Positions 33,950 through 45,539 of a DNA stretch of 64,000 nucleotides are shown here, piece by piece. Numbering within the stretch: the stretch's first letter is position 1; every line of letters starts with the position of its first letter. Origin of the DNA: Manihot esculenta (lineage: Eukaryota; Streptophyta; Magnoliopsida; Malpighiales; Euphorbiaceae); the NCBI RefSeq assembly GCF_001659605.2, contig NC_035162.2, positions 32,306,153 through 32,370,152 of the forward strand, in the 5' to 3' direction. The notes beneath the pieces were generated by a model. It worked only from the letters and a program-made list of their open reading frames with translations. It was not told the DNA's origin and searched no databases. The position numbers and the translations under genes were made by a program.

Positions 33950-34468
33950 TTGACTTAATATTAATAAATAATCTTATACAGGGACTTTGATATTTTAATT
34001 CATTTTACACGTTACTTAGTCCATGATAACAAATGGGGATGAATTGAATATATTAAAAATTGTATGAATGTGTTTATGTGATTAAGATATGATTAGCCCT
34101 ATATTAAATTAGGGAGTGTCCCATTTGTTCTCCGCTAGCATTGATCATGAAATCCTTGTACAAGGTGCAATAAAATTAACAAATGAGATGTAAAATTTCA
34201 TTCAATCAATTTGACTTAATATTAATAAATAATCTTGTACAGGGACTTCGATATTTTAATTCATTTTATACGTTACTTAGTCCATGATAACAAATGGGGA
34301 TGAATTGAATATATTAAAAATTGTATGAACGTGTTTATCTGATTAAGATATAATTAACCCTATATTAAATTAGGGAGTGTCCCATTTGTTCTCCGCTAGT
34401 ATTCATCATGAAATCCTTGTACAAGGTGCAATAAAATTAACAAATGAGATGTAAAATTTCATTCAATC
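33950..34468 (+). repeat. Tandem duplication, 261-bp period, 2 copies
   Basis: TTGACTTAATATTAATAAATAATCTT at the start of copy 1 (33950, quoted only in part identity) recurs at 34211, and the two copies run in step to the TTCATTCAATCAAT at about 34455-34468. They differ by a handful of substitutions such as CTTATACAGG against CTTGTACAGG. The duplication lies within the copia LTR. No gene. Confidence 0.85.
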
Positions 34469-35386
34469 AATCAATGGCTAATAGATGAGTCTAATATGAT
34501 TTAATATTGCATACATGTTCCATGTATTGAATGTTAAATTGGGACATTTGTGATGAAAGGATATTAATTACATTGAGAAATTATGCACTGAAATGTTAAG
34601 TCAAATAACTTTTGACATTTCAAATATTTGGTTAGTCTTTAACATGTTGCTAGACAATGTTCTTGATTTTTGAATTAATTAATTAGTTAATTATATTTGT
34701 TGCCAACATATTTGAAATATAATGGTCACATAAAAAAATGTATATGAAAAAATAAAATGAGAAGTTAAATCAAGTGGGACTTGATTACATATAAATTAAC
34801 ATTGAGATAAAATTATAATTTGAAAGAATTATGATTTTGATATAGTTAATTAAGTAGAGATTTAATTAAAATTGTCTAAAATTTATATGGCCTGTTTTTT
34901 AAAGTTATAGATCATAGTTACAATAAATAAATAAATATTGCTATATTGAATTCCTAGGGTTTTGTATAAAAGTGCATCTTACAAAATCTTGTGGTTTTCT
35001 ATGGTAGAAACACTTTTAAGAGCCTCCAAAATTTGTAGGAAAAGTAGAGAGCTAGCACTCAATGTAATACCCGGCTAGACTCCGATATCGGAATTCCTAC
35101 CGTCTGGTGGAATCTCGAATGTCGGAAACCTCTAGAAGGGTAAAATCATGTTTATATAAAATGTTTTCATGTATTTTATGGTTTTAAGTAAGAAAGAAAT
35201 TGAGTTTTGAATGAAAAAGACCATGGAGGCATTTCCAGGTTCGGCCGCCGAACATTGGATAGTTTAGGGGGGCAAGTTAGGCTTCCGAAAGTGGCTCAGG
35301 TTCGGCCGCCGAACCCATGTTCGGCCGCCGAACTTGCATGAGTTTTGGAGGCACTTTAGGCTTCCGAATGTGGTTTGGTCAGCCCC

Positions 35387-35394
35387 TATAAAAG
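35387..35394 (+). promoter_or_regulatory. TATA box of Tekay-type LTR
   Basis: TATAAAAG within CAGCCCCTATAAAAGGGCTCC, about 325 bp into the LTR, conserved at the same place in other copies (32343-32350, 50148-50155, 52739-52746, and reversed near 22280). Position and conservation make it the likely LTR promoter, putting most of the LTR downstream as transcribed leader. Confidence 0.75.
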
Positions 35395-36551
35395 GGCTCC
35401 ATGGCCGAAACGGGCGAGCTTTCTCCCCTATTTTCGGCCAACGGTGAGTCCATACTCTCCCATGGTTGGTTTTGTTGATTTTTCTCAAATCTTTCAAGTT
35501 TTAACGAGTTCTTACTTGGTTTTGAAGAGTTTTGGAGCTAAGATCAAGTTTTGGAGCTTGGAGACCCAAAGAGCTAGATTTCTCCCATCTCCAAGTTTAG
35601 ATCGCCTCCCCTCTCGATCTCCAAGAGGTAAGAGTAGATCCTTAGCTCATTTCATATTTTAAACAAGTTTTATGAAAGTTTATAGGGTAGAAATGCATGT
35701 TTAGTTTAATGTTGAGTTTTTGGGTTAATGTTGAGTATTTGGACAATGTGTGTTGTATATGTATGTTTGATGTGTTTTTAGTTGGGGTTTAGGATAGTTG
35801 AGTCCCTATGAGCTTATGTATGTGTGTATGCATGTTGTGGAAGTGTTGGTTTTGAGTTGGAAGGTGTTGGGAGGCAAATGTGCATTGTGGAGGCTGAGTT
35901 CTGCCCTTTGGAAGAACTGAGGTTCGGCAGCCGAAGGAACTTTCGGCCGCCGAACCTGCCTGTGGAGGCAAGCCTTTGGCTGCCGAACCCTGCCCCCGAA
36001 AGTGGACTTTCGGCTCTGGAAGGGAGTTTCAACCGCCGAAGGTGCCGCCGAACATGCATGAGTTTCGTCTCTGGAAGGAACTTTCGGCCGCCGAAGGTGC
36101 ATGACTTTTGGCTCTGGAGGGACTTTCGGCCGCCGAACCTTCCGTCGAAAGTGCCCTGTTCAGCCTTCCTTTGCATGATTTCTATGATTGTTTTAAGGTG
36201 TTTTAGGGAGTTTTTGGGGAGTATTTTTTAGTCATGTTCATGTTTGTTTGGTCCCTCATTTGAGTCCACCTGTGTAGGTTCGGACCCGAGGAAACGAGGA
36301 CCCCAGCAGTGAGATAGCTGCTTCAGTGTCTTGTCAGAGCTAGCTTGAGGTGAGTAGAATGACTCTTTACGTTTCAAAGCAAATAATGAAAGTTTTAGCA
36401 TGATTCACGCATCATGAATACCATGAGATATATTAGGTTGTTTGCATTAGAATTCACGAATATGTTGCATTGCATATTATGTTATTGATGTGGATGATCC
36501 TTTAGCCCTCGTATGTTATGATATGATATGATGATGATATGATATGGAAGT

Positions 36552-36694
36552 CCAGGTATGGCCTGCACTACGCCCCTGGCACAATGTAAGAGAAAGTCCG
36601 GGTGTGGCCTGTACTACGCCCCCGGCACGAATGATATGTATGATATGTTATGTATAAGAGAAAGACCAGGTGTGGCCTGCACTATGCCCCTGGC
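36552..36694 (+). repeat. Hairpin minisatellite with compensating stem changes, 3 units
   Basis: Unit 1 pairs CCAGG (36552) with CCTGG; unit 2 (36598 onward) pairs CCGGG with CCCGG; unit 3 (36666 onward) again pairs CCAGG with CCTGG. The loop core GGCCTG-ACTA-GCC is shared. The paired A-to-G and T-to-C change in unit 2 keeps the stem. Confidence 0.75.
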
Positions 36695-37364
36695 ATGATT
36701 CGAATATTTAGAGGGCTATTGGTGACAAGTTCATCCTTAAGGTGATTTGTCTGTGAGGTGATGCTTTTCATGAAAGCATGAATTTTAAATATAATGTTTT
36801 ATCATTCTGCTCACTGGGCTCTAGTAGCTCACCCCATTCCCTTAATCCCTTAGGTTTGCAGGTACAGGCTAGATCAGGAAGTCAGCAAGAGTAAAGTTAT
36901 GTTTATGTAATAGCTAATTGTGGACATGAGAAAGACATTGTAATGTAAAGTATAGTGATGTAATGTAATGTAAAGAATTGTATTAAGGATAGAATTGTGC
37001 TTGGCCCTAGAGTATGTTAATCCCTTTGTGATACATGAAAAGTTTTAATGATGTTTTATGTAAACCAAGCTTACGTATGATATGTTACCCCATTGGAGCA
37101 TTTGATGAGGGCTCCAGTGTGGGGTTTGTTATTTATGATTATGAGTTGTGCATGCACAGGTTAAGCTTGGTAAAGGAAAGGAAAAAGTTTAAATTTTTAT
37201 GTATATGTTTGATCATGTATGGGATTTAACAGGTATACAGAATGTATGTTAGACTTACTACGGGTCCCGGCGGCCTTAAGCCGATCTGGATCCTAGCGCC
37301 GGTAGCGGTCCGATTTCCGGGTCGTTACACTCAAAACTTCTCTTCTTCTCAAACTCTTAGAACG

Positions 37365-38977
37365 TGATAGAGCATATTTTAGACCATTTTATCATGATAT
37401 TATTGATGTTTATTTACATCTTTTTTGCCTAATTTTGTGGTTTTGATCTTATTTTGCAGATATTAGGTATAAAGAGACAATCTGGTGAAAATGCTCTTAA
37501 AATTGTCAAAAAGTACCAAATATGGAAAGTATCAAATAAGGAAAGTTTTCAAATAAAGAAAGTTTTCAGAAAAGAAAAGTTTTCAAATAAGGAAAGTGCA
37601 GAAGCAAAAGCAAATAAGGAAAGCGCAGTTAGAAGATTATTTGAAATTCCAATTACAGATCTTTCTTTCCTTGTTTAAAGATGTGCAGACACTTCAGCAG
37701 TCAGATCTTCTTATTTAGGCAGCAAGATTTCAAGAAGACACACTTGCCTCTCTTGCATTCAGTATTCAAGATTTGAAATTCAAACGAAGGCTTCACCTAA
37801 AAAGGAAAGATTGGATAGCATATCTTTCCCTCTGCACAACCCCATTCGCGCGCCACCTTCCTTTTGAAGAGCCATCCGTGTGCCTCCTTCCTTCTGAAGA
37901 CCTTGCAACGCAATTCTTTCCTTTTCAGACACAACTTGGACAGCAAGCACCTCTTGGGCAGCAAGTAAGGACCTAGGGCAACACTTTCAACTATAAAAAG
38001 ACACATAAGAGCCTCCCCATACTTTTTCTACTCTCCCTTGGACACACCTACGGGATTGCAAGTGGCACCATCTCTTCTTCTTCCTTTCTTTATTTTCTTA
38101 TTTTGTTTCAGCCATGAGTAGCTGAAACCTTTTTTTCTAGTTGAAGATTGGTTGAAATTAAAGTTGTTTTATGGATTGTGAGATCTAAATATAAACTGTT
38201 TATCTTTGGTTTGTTCAATATTCATACAATTTGATGCTTGAATCTATTATTGCTTTATTGTTTTGATCAAATTGGCCTCTTGATTCTTGATTGCAAGGTA
38301 ATATATTGTTAGTTTGGATAATTTTAAGTCCGTAATTGCTTGAATTGTTCAAACATAAGAACACTTGGTGTAACAACTAATAAATTGCATGATCTAGAAC
38401 ATCTCATGCGTTTGAGTAGCTAGGATTGGATCTCTCTATCTCTTAATGCAATTAACAATTGTTTTGATGCCTAAGGTCCAAGGACGTTCCTTGGCAATTT
38501 GTTAATTAGTAATTAATTAGAGGACGTTCCCTAATTGGTTTAATCATAAGGAGAGACATGGTGGTGAGAAGCATTTTCCATCTCCATAACTAATCTATTG
38601 AATTAATCAAAAGAACATGAGTTTCAATGATCAATCCCAACAACTGAAGTGGATCCAACTCTTCAACTAGAGCTTTCTCATATTTGATTTTCCTTTTATT
38701 TTATTATTCACTTATTTAATTGCTTTCAGTAGTTGTTAAATTGAATCAATCTCAAAACCTCCCCCCAGTTTACTTTTAGTTTAGTTGGTTTCAGATTTAT
38801 CTCGTTTCAATTTATTTTGCTTTCAGTTTCGCTTTCAGTCAATTCTCTTGGTCTTGTTAAGAAAAATAGATAAATTTTCAATTCTCTGTGGATTCGATCC
38901 TTTACCACTATCTGCAGTAGTAATATTGTTGATAACCGAAAATATTATTTTTGACCGGTGTCGATAACTGTGAGTCA
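37365..38977 (+). repeat. Athila-like solo LTR, GAACG target duplication
   Basis: 1613 bp, TGATAGAGCATATTTTAG to GATAACTGTGAGTCA, flanked by perfect GAACG at 37360-37364 and 38978-38982. It is the subtype of the LTR at 26842. It gives the full LTR end that is missing from the truncated copies and confirms the LTR ends deduced for 871-2630. Confidence 0.95.
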
Positions 38978-39060
38978 GAACGGTTTAAAGAATTTTTTAT
39001 CATCATATTGTGTGGATATTGTTAGAGACCGAACACTTAAACGGTTTGTGATTTACAACA

Positions 39061-40222
39061 ACTTAACCAATACGAATAGTCTCATGTCTTTATTGCAAAA
39101 AAAATAAAAAGTATTTATTTTTTCACTTTTTTCATTTGAACGTAATTTATATTGATAAAAAATTTGATCATCCTGTTTGCTCCGCTGCACTCAATCAGAA
39201 AACTCAACATTCCTTATATAGAATTTAAGGATAATTTTATTATAAAAGTAAATTGAATTAAATATAAAATTTATTTTAATTCGATGTGAATCGATTGGTT
39301 AATTATTAAATTTTTGAACTATCTGAATTGAATAAGATTTTTCAAACCGATTCGATTACTTTTAATAGAAAATATTTGATAATGTTACCGACAAGGATCA
39401 CCAATATCGTTTCCTATCAATTTAACCAGAAGGCTACGAAATTGGCTAATTTTTTTTCACATCTTTACAAATATGTATATGAAGTGACGACATTGATATA
39501 AATAATTTTTAACAAAAAAAATTTTAAAGTGCAATGTAGAAATTTAATAGCATATAATAATTTATTTTATTAATTAAAATAAGTTATTACATGTTTTTTA
39601 TTTTATTATCTTTTATAAAGTAAAAATACACAAGCTTTTAGTTATAAAATTTCAATATATTATTATTTATTTTTATATATCATTATGAAATTTAAATTTT
39701 GCAAGTATTTTTTATTATATAAAATTGAATACTATATTTTGGATAATTTGAACTTATTGTTATAATTGTAAACTGTCTTTAAGTTTTATTGGTTTATATA
39801 AAATTAAATAATAAATTTTATGACTTTTTGTAATTTTATAATTTTAAAATTAGTATTAAATAATTTTATTATAATGATTTGTATTCCTCATAATATAAAA
39901 TTATAGATTTCCAAAAATTTTCATATAATTTGTATTATATAATTAGCTTCAACTGTAACTCGAATTTAAGACTTTAAAATTAAAATTATGAAAATACTGC
40001 CAATATCAATGAATTAAAATTTATTGGTAAAATTTAATAAATTTAAAAATAAATTATCATTTATAAAAAAAGCCATTGTTATTATAAATTATAACTAGAG
40101 TTTAAATTCGAAACCTTTACGGTAGAAAGCCCATTAATATTATTATAAGTTATAATACTATTACAAGAACACTGGAATTTCTAAAATGAAAAGTTTAGCC
40201 CAAAAACAAGAGAAAGAAAGAT
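39061..40222. other. AT-rich intergenic DNA downstream of KCS
   Basis: Very AT-rich with no open frame of note and no repeat that I can match elsewhere in the window. It presumably includes the KCS 3' untranslated region next to 40223; no clear AATAAA signal was spotted on the minus strand. Confidence 0.6.
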
Positions 40223-43200
40223 TTAATATATTACAGGTGTAACTTTAGGTACGAAAACAGGAAAATCATTAATTTCATCAATCCAAGGGTTCTTCTCATT
40301 GGCTGGATTGATAGACCTTATAGCATGCCACACAACGCTGTTGCACTTGAACCCTGCACCAAAACCTAATTGCAACACCTTATCACCCTTCTTGATCCTT
40401 CCCTTAGCCTCTGTGTAAGCCAATTCATACCACAATGAACTACTTGAAGTGTTTGCAAACCTAAAGAGAGTCATTCTTGAAGGCTCCATGTGCCATTCAC
40501 TGAGACCAAGGCTTTTTTCTACCTCATCTAAAACAGCTCTTCCTCCAGGATGTATGCAGAAGTGTTCAATTGCCAACTTGAAATCTGGAATATATGATTT
40601 TATCTTCATTTTGAAAATCCTTTTCATTATTAAATTTGCAAGAAATATCAGCTGCTCAGACAATGGAAGAACTAATGGTCCAAGTGCGGTGATGTTTGCC
40701 TTAAGGGTATCTCCAGCAACCCTTATGAGTTCTTTTGACAATGAGACTCCCAATATGTTGTTCTCATCTTCTTGTTGCATTATACTATTGTAGGACTTAT
40801 CATCAGCACCGTTGTGAGTTCGTATACTATACATGAGCTGATATTTAGAATGTCGACGATCAGATGTTAGGTTGGATAGAAGAATTGCAGCTCCTCCAAC
40901 GCGAAATAGGGAGTTTGTGACAAGCATTGAGCGTTCATTGCCGGCATACCAACTACTAGTGACATTTTCTGTGGTAACCACTAGGGCATAAGAGTCTCCA
41001 TGGACCTACACAATGAATAATAGAGGTTATCTATTATTTAAAAAGTAAGATAGGATAATAAAATTTGAGTGTCTTAGACACTATCCTTAATGATTTATTT
41101 TGCAATCTCATATGATAAAACATGTTCTTTTAGAATTTTAATTTTCAGGATCAAAATAACAAGAATTTATTTTTAATTTTTCGTCCAACATAAAGCATAG
41201 AAAATGAAAAGAATAAAGTAGAAAATAGGTGTATTTTCTCTAAAAAAAATACATGCTATTTATATAGTGAAAAAATTAGCTGTTATAAGCAGTTGTAAAA
41301 ATCTGGAGATCGTCTAATTAAATCTATACAATATCATAAGAATGAGATATAATATTAGATTTTAATATCACACCTGCAATAGCAAAAGAAATCTCACAAA
41401 TAAAAATATTCAATGACCTTAAAATCTTATAAGATGAGATAATAATATTTGAGATCTAAAAATATTTGAAAGGTGAAAAATAAATATTTATTGGTAAGTA
41501 AAAATTTTTAAAATGTAAACTCATTTTTACAATAATGGCCTACATATTTCAAAAGGTTTTTCATTGCTTAATTTAAGATTTAATTGTATATGCTTCGAAA
41601 CTGGTATTTTCTGGACTATAAATTAGACATAAACTAATAAGATTTAGCATATAGAGTAATTGGAGAAACTTTTACTTATATGAACCAAAAACTCCTTTTG
41701 GTAGGCTAATATGCCATTAATTTCTTAACACTTCACAGATCTCGTTGTCTACAATGTTTTGTGCTAATAGGTCATGTGCACGCTTATACGTGCTTTAGAG
41801 GTTATGTCACAATCTTATAAAAGCGGCCCCCACTCTATACTTATATAGGTGATATCATCAAGTGCATACTACAATTTATACACTACCTACAAGGGATATG
41901 AATATCATTAGGAGTTTTAAATTCATCCTCTTATTTAATGCAGTCTAACACTTCTCACACTATAAAAATGGACAATGATAAATAGTACTAGTAGATATAT
42001 CAAGTGACTTATTATAGCTATATGAACCTTTGTCATGGGATCTCTAATCACAAAGAATGGATTCTTATCACTATTATTTTGGTCAAGTCTCATTCACTTT
42101 GATATTTCATTTATTAACTTTTTTTTTGAATGTTTAGTAAGAAAATTAACTAAATTCACTTTGAACTTCACACAATTAATAGAAGTAATTTCATTTCTCA
42201 GCAGCTACTTAACCATATTATGTATGTATTAGACGAATATATCTATTTCTATTATTGAAAATTTTATTTGTTTGCAATAGCTATTACTGTTTGAAAATCA
42301 CAATACATAGACACATATTGTGTTGGTTTTTTTTCCAATATAATATTTATTAAGAAATTTCTCAGTTACTCAGCCTCATTGCTAGTTAATTCCATAGCAA
42401 TAAACTCTAACTTCATAGTGATTTTGGCAATGATAATTTATTTAGTTAATTTTCAAATAACTGCACCACCACTTTGAGTGAACATATCACCACTAGTGGA
42501 TTTCAAATTCAAATTTTATTTCATTTGAATCCAAAATTCAATTATCATTACTGTATTCTTCTAATACAGTGGGAATTCTATTTATAGAATACTATGACTC
42601 TTGGTACCTCTCAAATAGTTCAAGTTTGACTAATACAGCCTCATGATTATGACTGAGATTATATATGCTCAATTTATCTAACATAAGGAAGCTATGTCAA
42701 GCTTAGAAAAAAAAATCATAAATGCAACGTGGTTCGAATAATATGTGTATATTCATATTGAGTAATAAGATTACCTAGCATCATAAGGGCTACACACGAA
42801 TTTGATATTGAAATATTCAAACTTCTTTAAACGTTTCTCAACATAATACTTATGTGATATAATTACGCCATCATTCCTACTTATGATTTTAATATCTCAA
42901 ATCACATTTGCTTCATTTACATATTATATATGAAATTTATAAATAGAGAAACATTTTATTTCATATGCTACATTATAATTTGTGTTAAATATAAGTACAT
43001 CATTCATATATAAACAAATAATCACACATTCATTATGTATAAACTTTATAAGCATATACACTAACCAAAGCTTAGTCAAATATCGCATGCCACTGTTTAG
43101 GTGATTATTTCAAACCATATCAAGATTCAAGAATTTTGTAAACTTTATTTTATTTATTAGAAACAAGACAACCTTAGATTGTACTATATAAAATTTTTCT

Positions 43201-45508
43201 TTCAAATCTCCAAAAACTAAAAATCCATTTAGTGAATAAACTTTTACATAAGAAAAATAAAATAATTAAATTTCAACCTTTTATTTTTTAGGATCAAAAA
43301 GCATACTTTTTGCAAAATACAGACATACTTTTAAATATTTTGGATCAATCTTATAATTTTTTTTCCATAATGCATAGGGGGTTTATCAATTTATTATTTT
43401 GTTTTCTCCTATTGTAGTATTCTAAATACTACTATGAGAAATTATGGGGATGGGATGGAGCTAAATTTTTATTTTTATTTTTGATTTCTCAGTTTGCAGT
43501 TGTGTTTGAACCTAATTTATCATAACATTTTTGCCACCTCTATTTTATTGCGTATTTGCAGATAAAAAAATTTTTAATTTATTTTTTCACAGCTCAATGG
43601 GTTTATTGATTCCAGGACTTACAAAAAAAAATGATATTCATGGTATTGTTAAATTGCCTAAAAAATAAATATATAATTTTACTTAATGCCCAAGGGTCAT
43701 TCTGTTCTTTTGTAATAAAATTTAATAAATTATTTATTCCATTAATTAATTCAAATTCATCCAAACATCAAATAACAATTACAAATACTAAAAATAAAAA
43801 GGCTGTCATAATTTAAAAGCAAAAAAACATGTTCAAACATGTGAGCAAAGCTTAAAAAACTAGGATAAGGTTGAATCAAGCATATTTAAAAACTAGGATG
43901 AGGTTGAATCAAGCAAATTTTTTCATTAATTATTTTTACTCTCTAATTCTTATCAAGTAAAAGAAAAACTGTTATTATGGTTATAATATTTAATTTTTTA
44001 AACACACAACACATATATTTCTTAAATTTTCAAATTAATTCTATTGATTTAATATTTGATTAATACCTATCATCTCTGGTTGACTAAAAGGAAAAACAAA
44101 ATAGCATTTAAAGAAAAACAATAGTAATAAAAAACTCACCTTGATAAATTCATTGTCCAAACATCAGTTTTTTATAACAACAAATTTCTAATAATCTAGA
44201 TCTTTTACTTGAGGGTAGGCCTTTAATTATTTTTCAAAGAGTTTTGGCATCACTTTTATTTCTTTTGCCTCAATTTTTCTATTTTTAGCTATTGTGCTTC
44301 TCTCTCACCATTGAAAGATAAAATAAATCCTTAAAATTGTTGAAAAAGTATGATAGAATGATAAAATCTTAGTCACGTTAGACACGATCTTTAAGGATTT
44401 ATTTTGCAATTTCTTAGAATAAAACATATTTTTCTAGATTAAAACATGTTTCTCTGGAATCTTAATTTCTAAAATCAAAATAATAAGAATTTATTTTTAA
44501 TTTTTTACCTAGTAGAGAGTATCGAAAAAGAAAAGAATAAAGTAAAAAAAATATGTATTTTCTTTAAAAAGTGCATGTTATTTATAATGGATAAAATAAT
44601 TATTATAAGCTGGTGTAAAAATTTAGACAAAATCTAATTAAATCTATACAATATCAAAATAATTAATTATAATATTATATTTTAATATCAAACCGACAAA
44701 AAAAAAAAACTCACAAATAAAGATTTTTAACAGTTAAAATATCTTATAAAATGAGATAATTATATTTAAAATTTAAAAATATTTAAAAAATAAAAATTTA
44801 TTAATAAAGCAAAATATTTTAAAATATAAACTCATTTTTACAATACCAACACTATTTAACATATTAATTAGTATTATAATTAATTTATCCGTCAAGTTTT
44901 ACTTTTGTAATTTATGAGATCAGGAGTTCGGTTATATGTATATATAATAAAAGAGATCAAGCTCAAGAGTCCAATCCTCCATAAATAGTAAATTAAGCAG
45001 TTGTACATTTTTCTAAAGGTAAAAGATAACTTTTAGAACTTGATTTTTTTTTTCTTTATAGGTCGAGAAAGGGAACAAAATAAATAAATATAACTTTCAG
45101 ATTCTAAAGAATTCAAGCACATAAAATAAGCTAATTTGTAATTTCACCATAAATGTTTTACACAAAATCAGTTGTATCATTGATATTTTCAAATCCTTAC
45201 CGGCACCCTAATATTTTTGGAGAATCTATAGCCGGATAATTAAAAAATAGAGTTTTATTTTGCAAAGTAATAAAAAAAAGCTATTGAATGGCCGATACAA
45301 AAGGAATTAAAGTGCAAATTATTGAGCATCTTGACGGAAAAAATATAATTATTTCACTCTTAAATTTTATAAAATATAACTATTTAATTCTTGAAAATTT
45401 AGACTGTACTTAAATTATTTCTGCACTAAAATATAACTATATATCTACACATAGCTAGGAGTTTAATGGTTTTTTTTTTTTATAAATTTCAAGTGTTAAC
45501 TAGTTATA

Positions 45509-45539
<31 letters not shown>

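Larger units (their letters stand above)
35063..37329 (+). repeat. Tekay-type solo LTR, full length, CTCAA target duplication
   Basis: 2267 bp, TGTAATACCCGGC to GGGTCGTTACA, with perfect CTCAA at 35058-35062 and 37330-37334. Layout: GCC motifs at 35240-35335, TATAAAAG at 35387-35394, splice-donor-like GTAAGA at 35628, a second dense GCC array at 35930-36150, hairpin minisatellite 36552-36694 and acceptor-like TTTGCAG ending 36861. This is the cleanest plus-strand reference for the LTR family. There is no coding capacity; its open frames are low-complexity reads through the GCC motifs. Confidence 0.95.
33485..39060 (+). repeat. Copia 3' LTR interrupted by two solo LTRs
   Basis: Starts TATTAGTACTATGC (TG decayed to TA) after the purine tract and probably ends TTACAACA at 39060. 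Net length without insertions is about 1.68 kb. It is AT-rich, with the family-like AGAGAGCTAGCACTC stretch at 35046-35060. It is split by 35063-37329 and 37365-38977; only 30 bp of host LTR plus the target duplication copies separates them. It also contains a 261-bp tandem duplication. The right boundary is an estimate. Confidence 0.6.

Noticed and set aside
39061..40222. Nuclear mitochondrial or plastid DNA as the source of the AT-rich island
   Set aside because: No organelle gene or rRNA/tRNA sequence was recognised; composition fits ordinary plant intergenic DNA.
40449..40793. 114-codon plus-strand open frame
   Set aside because: Shadow frame antisense to KCS exon 2, which has clear catalytic motifs on the other strand.
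42035..42232. 65-codon open frame in the KCS intron as a possible extra exon
   Set aside because: No KCS similarity; the two flanking exons already join in phase to a complete catalytic domain.
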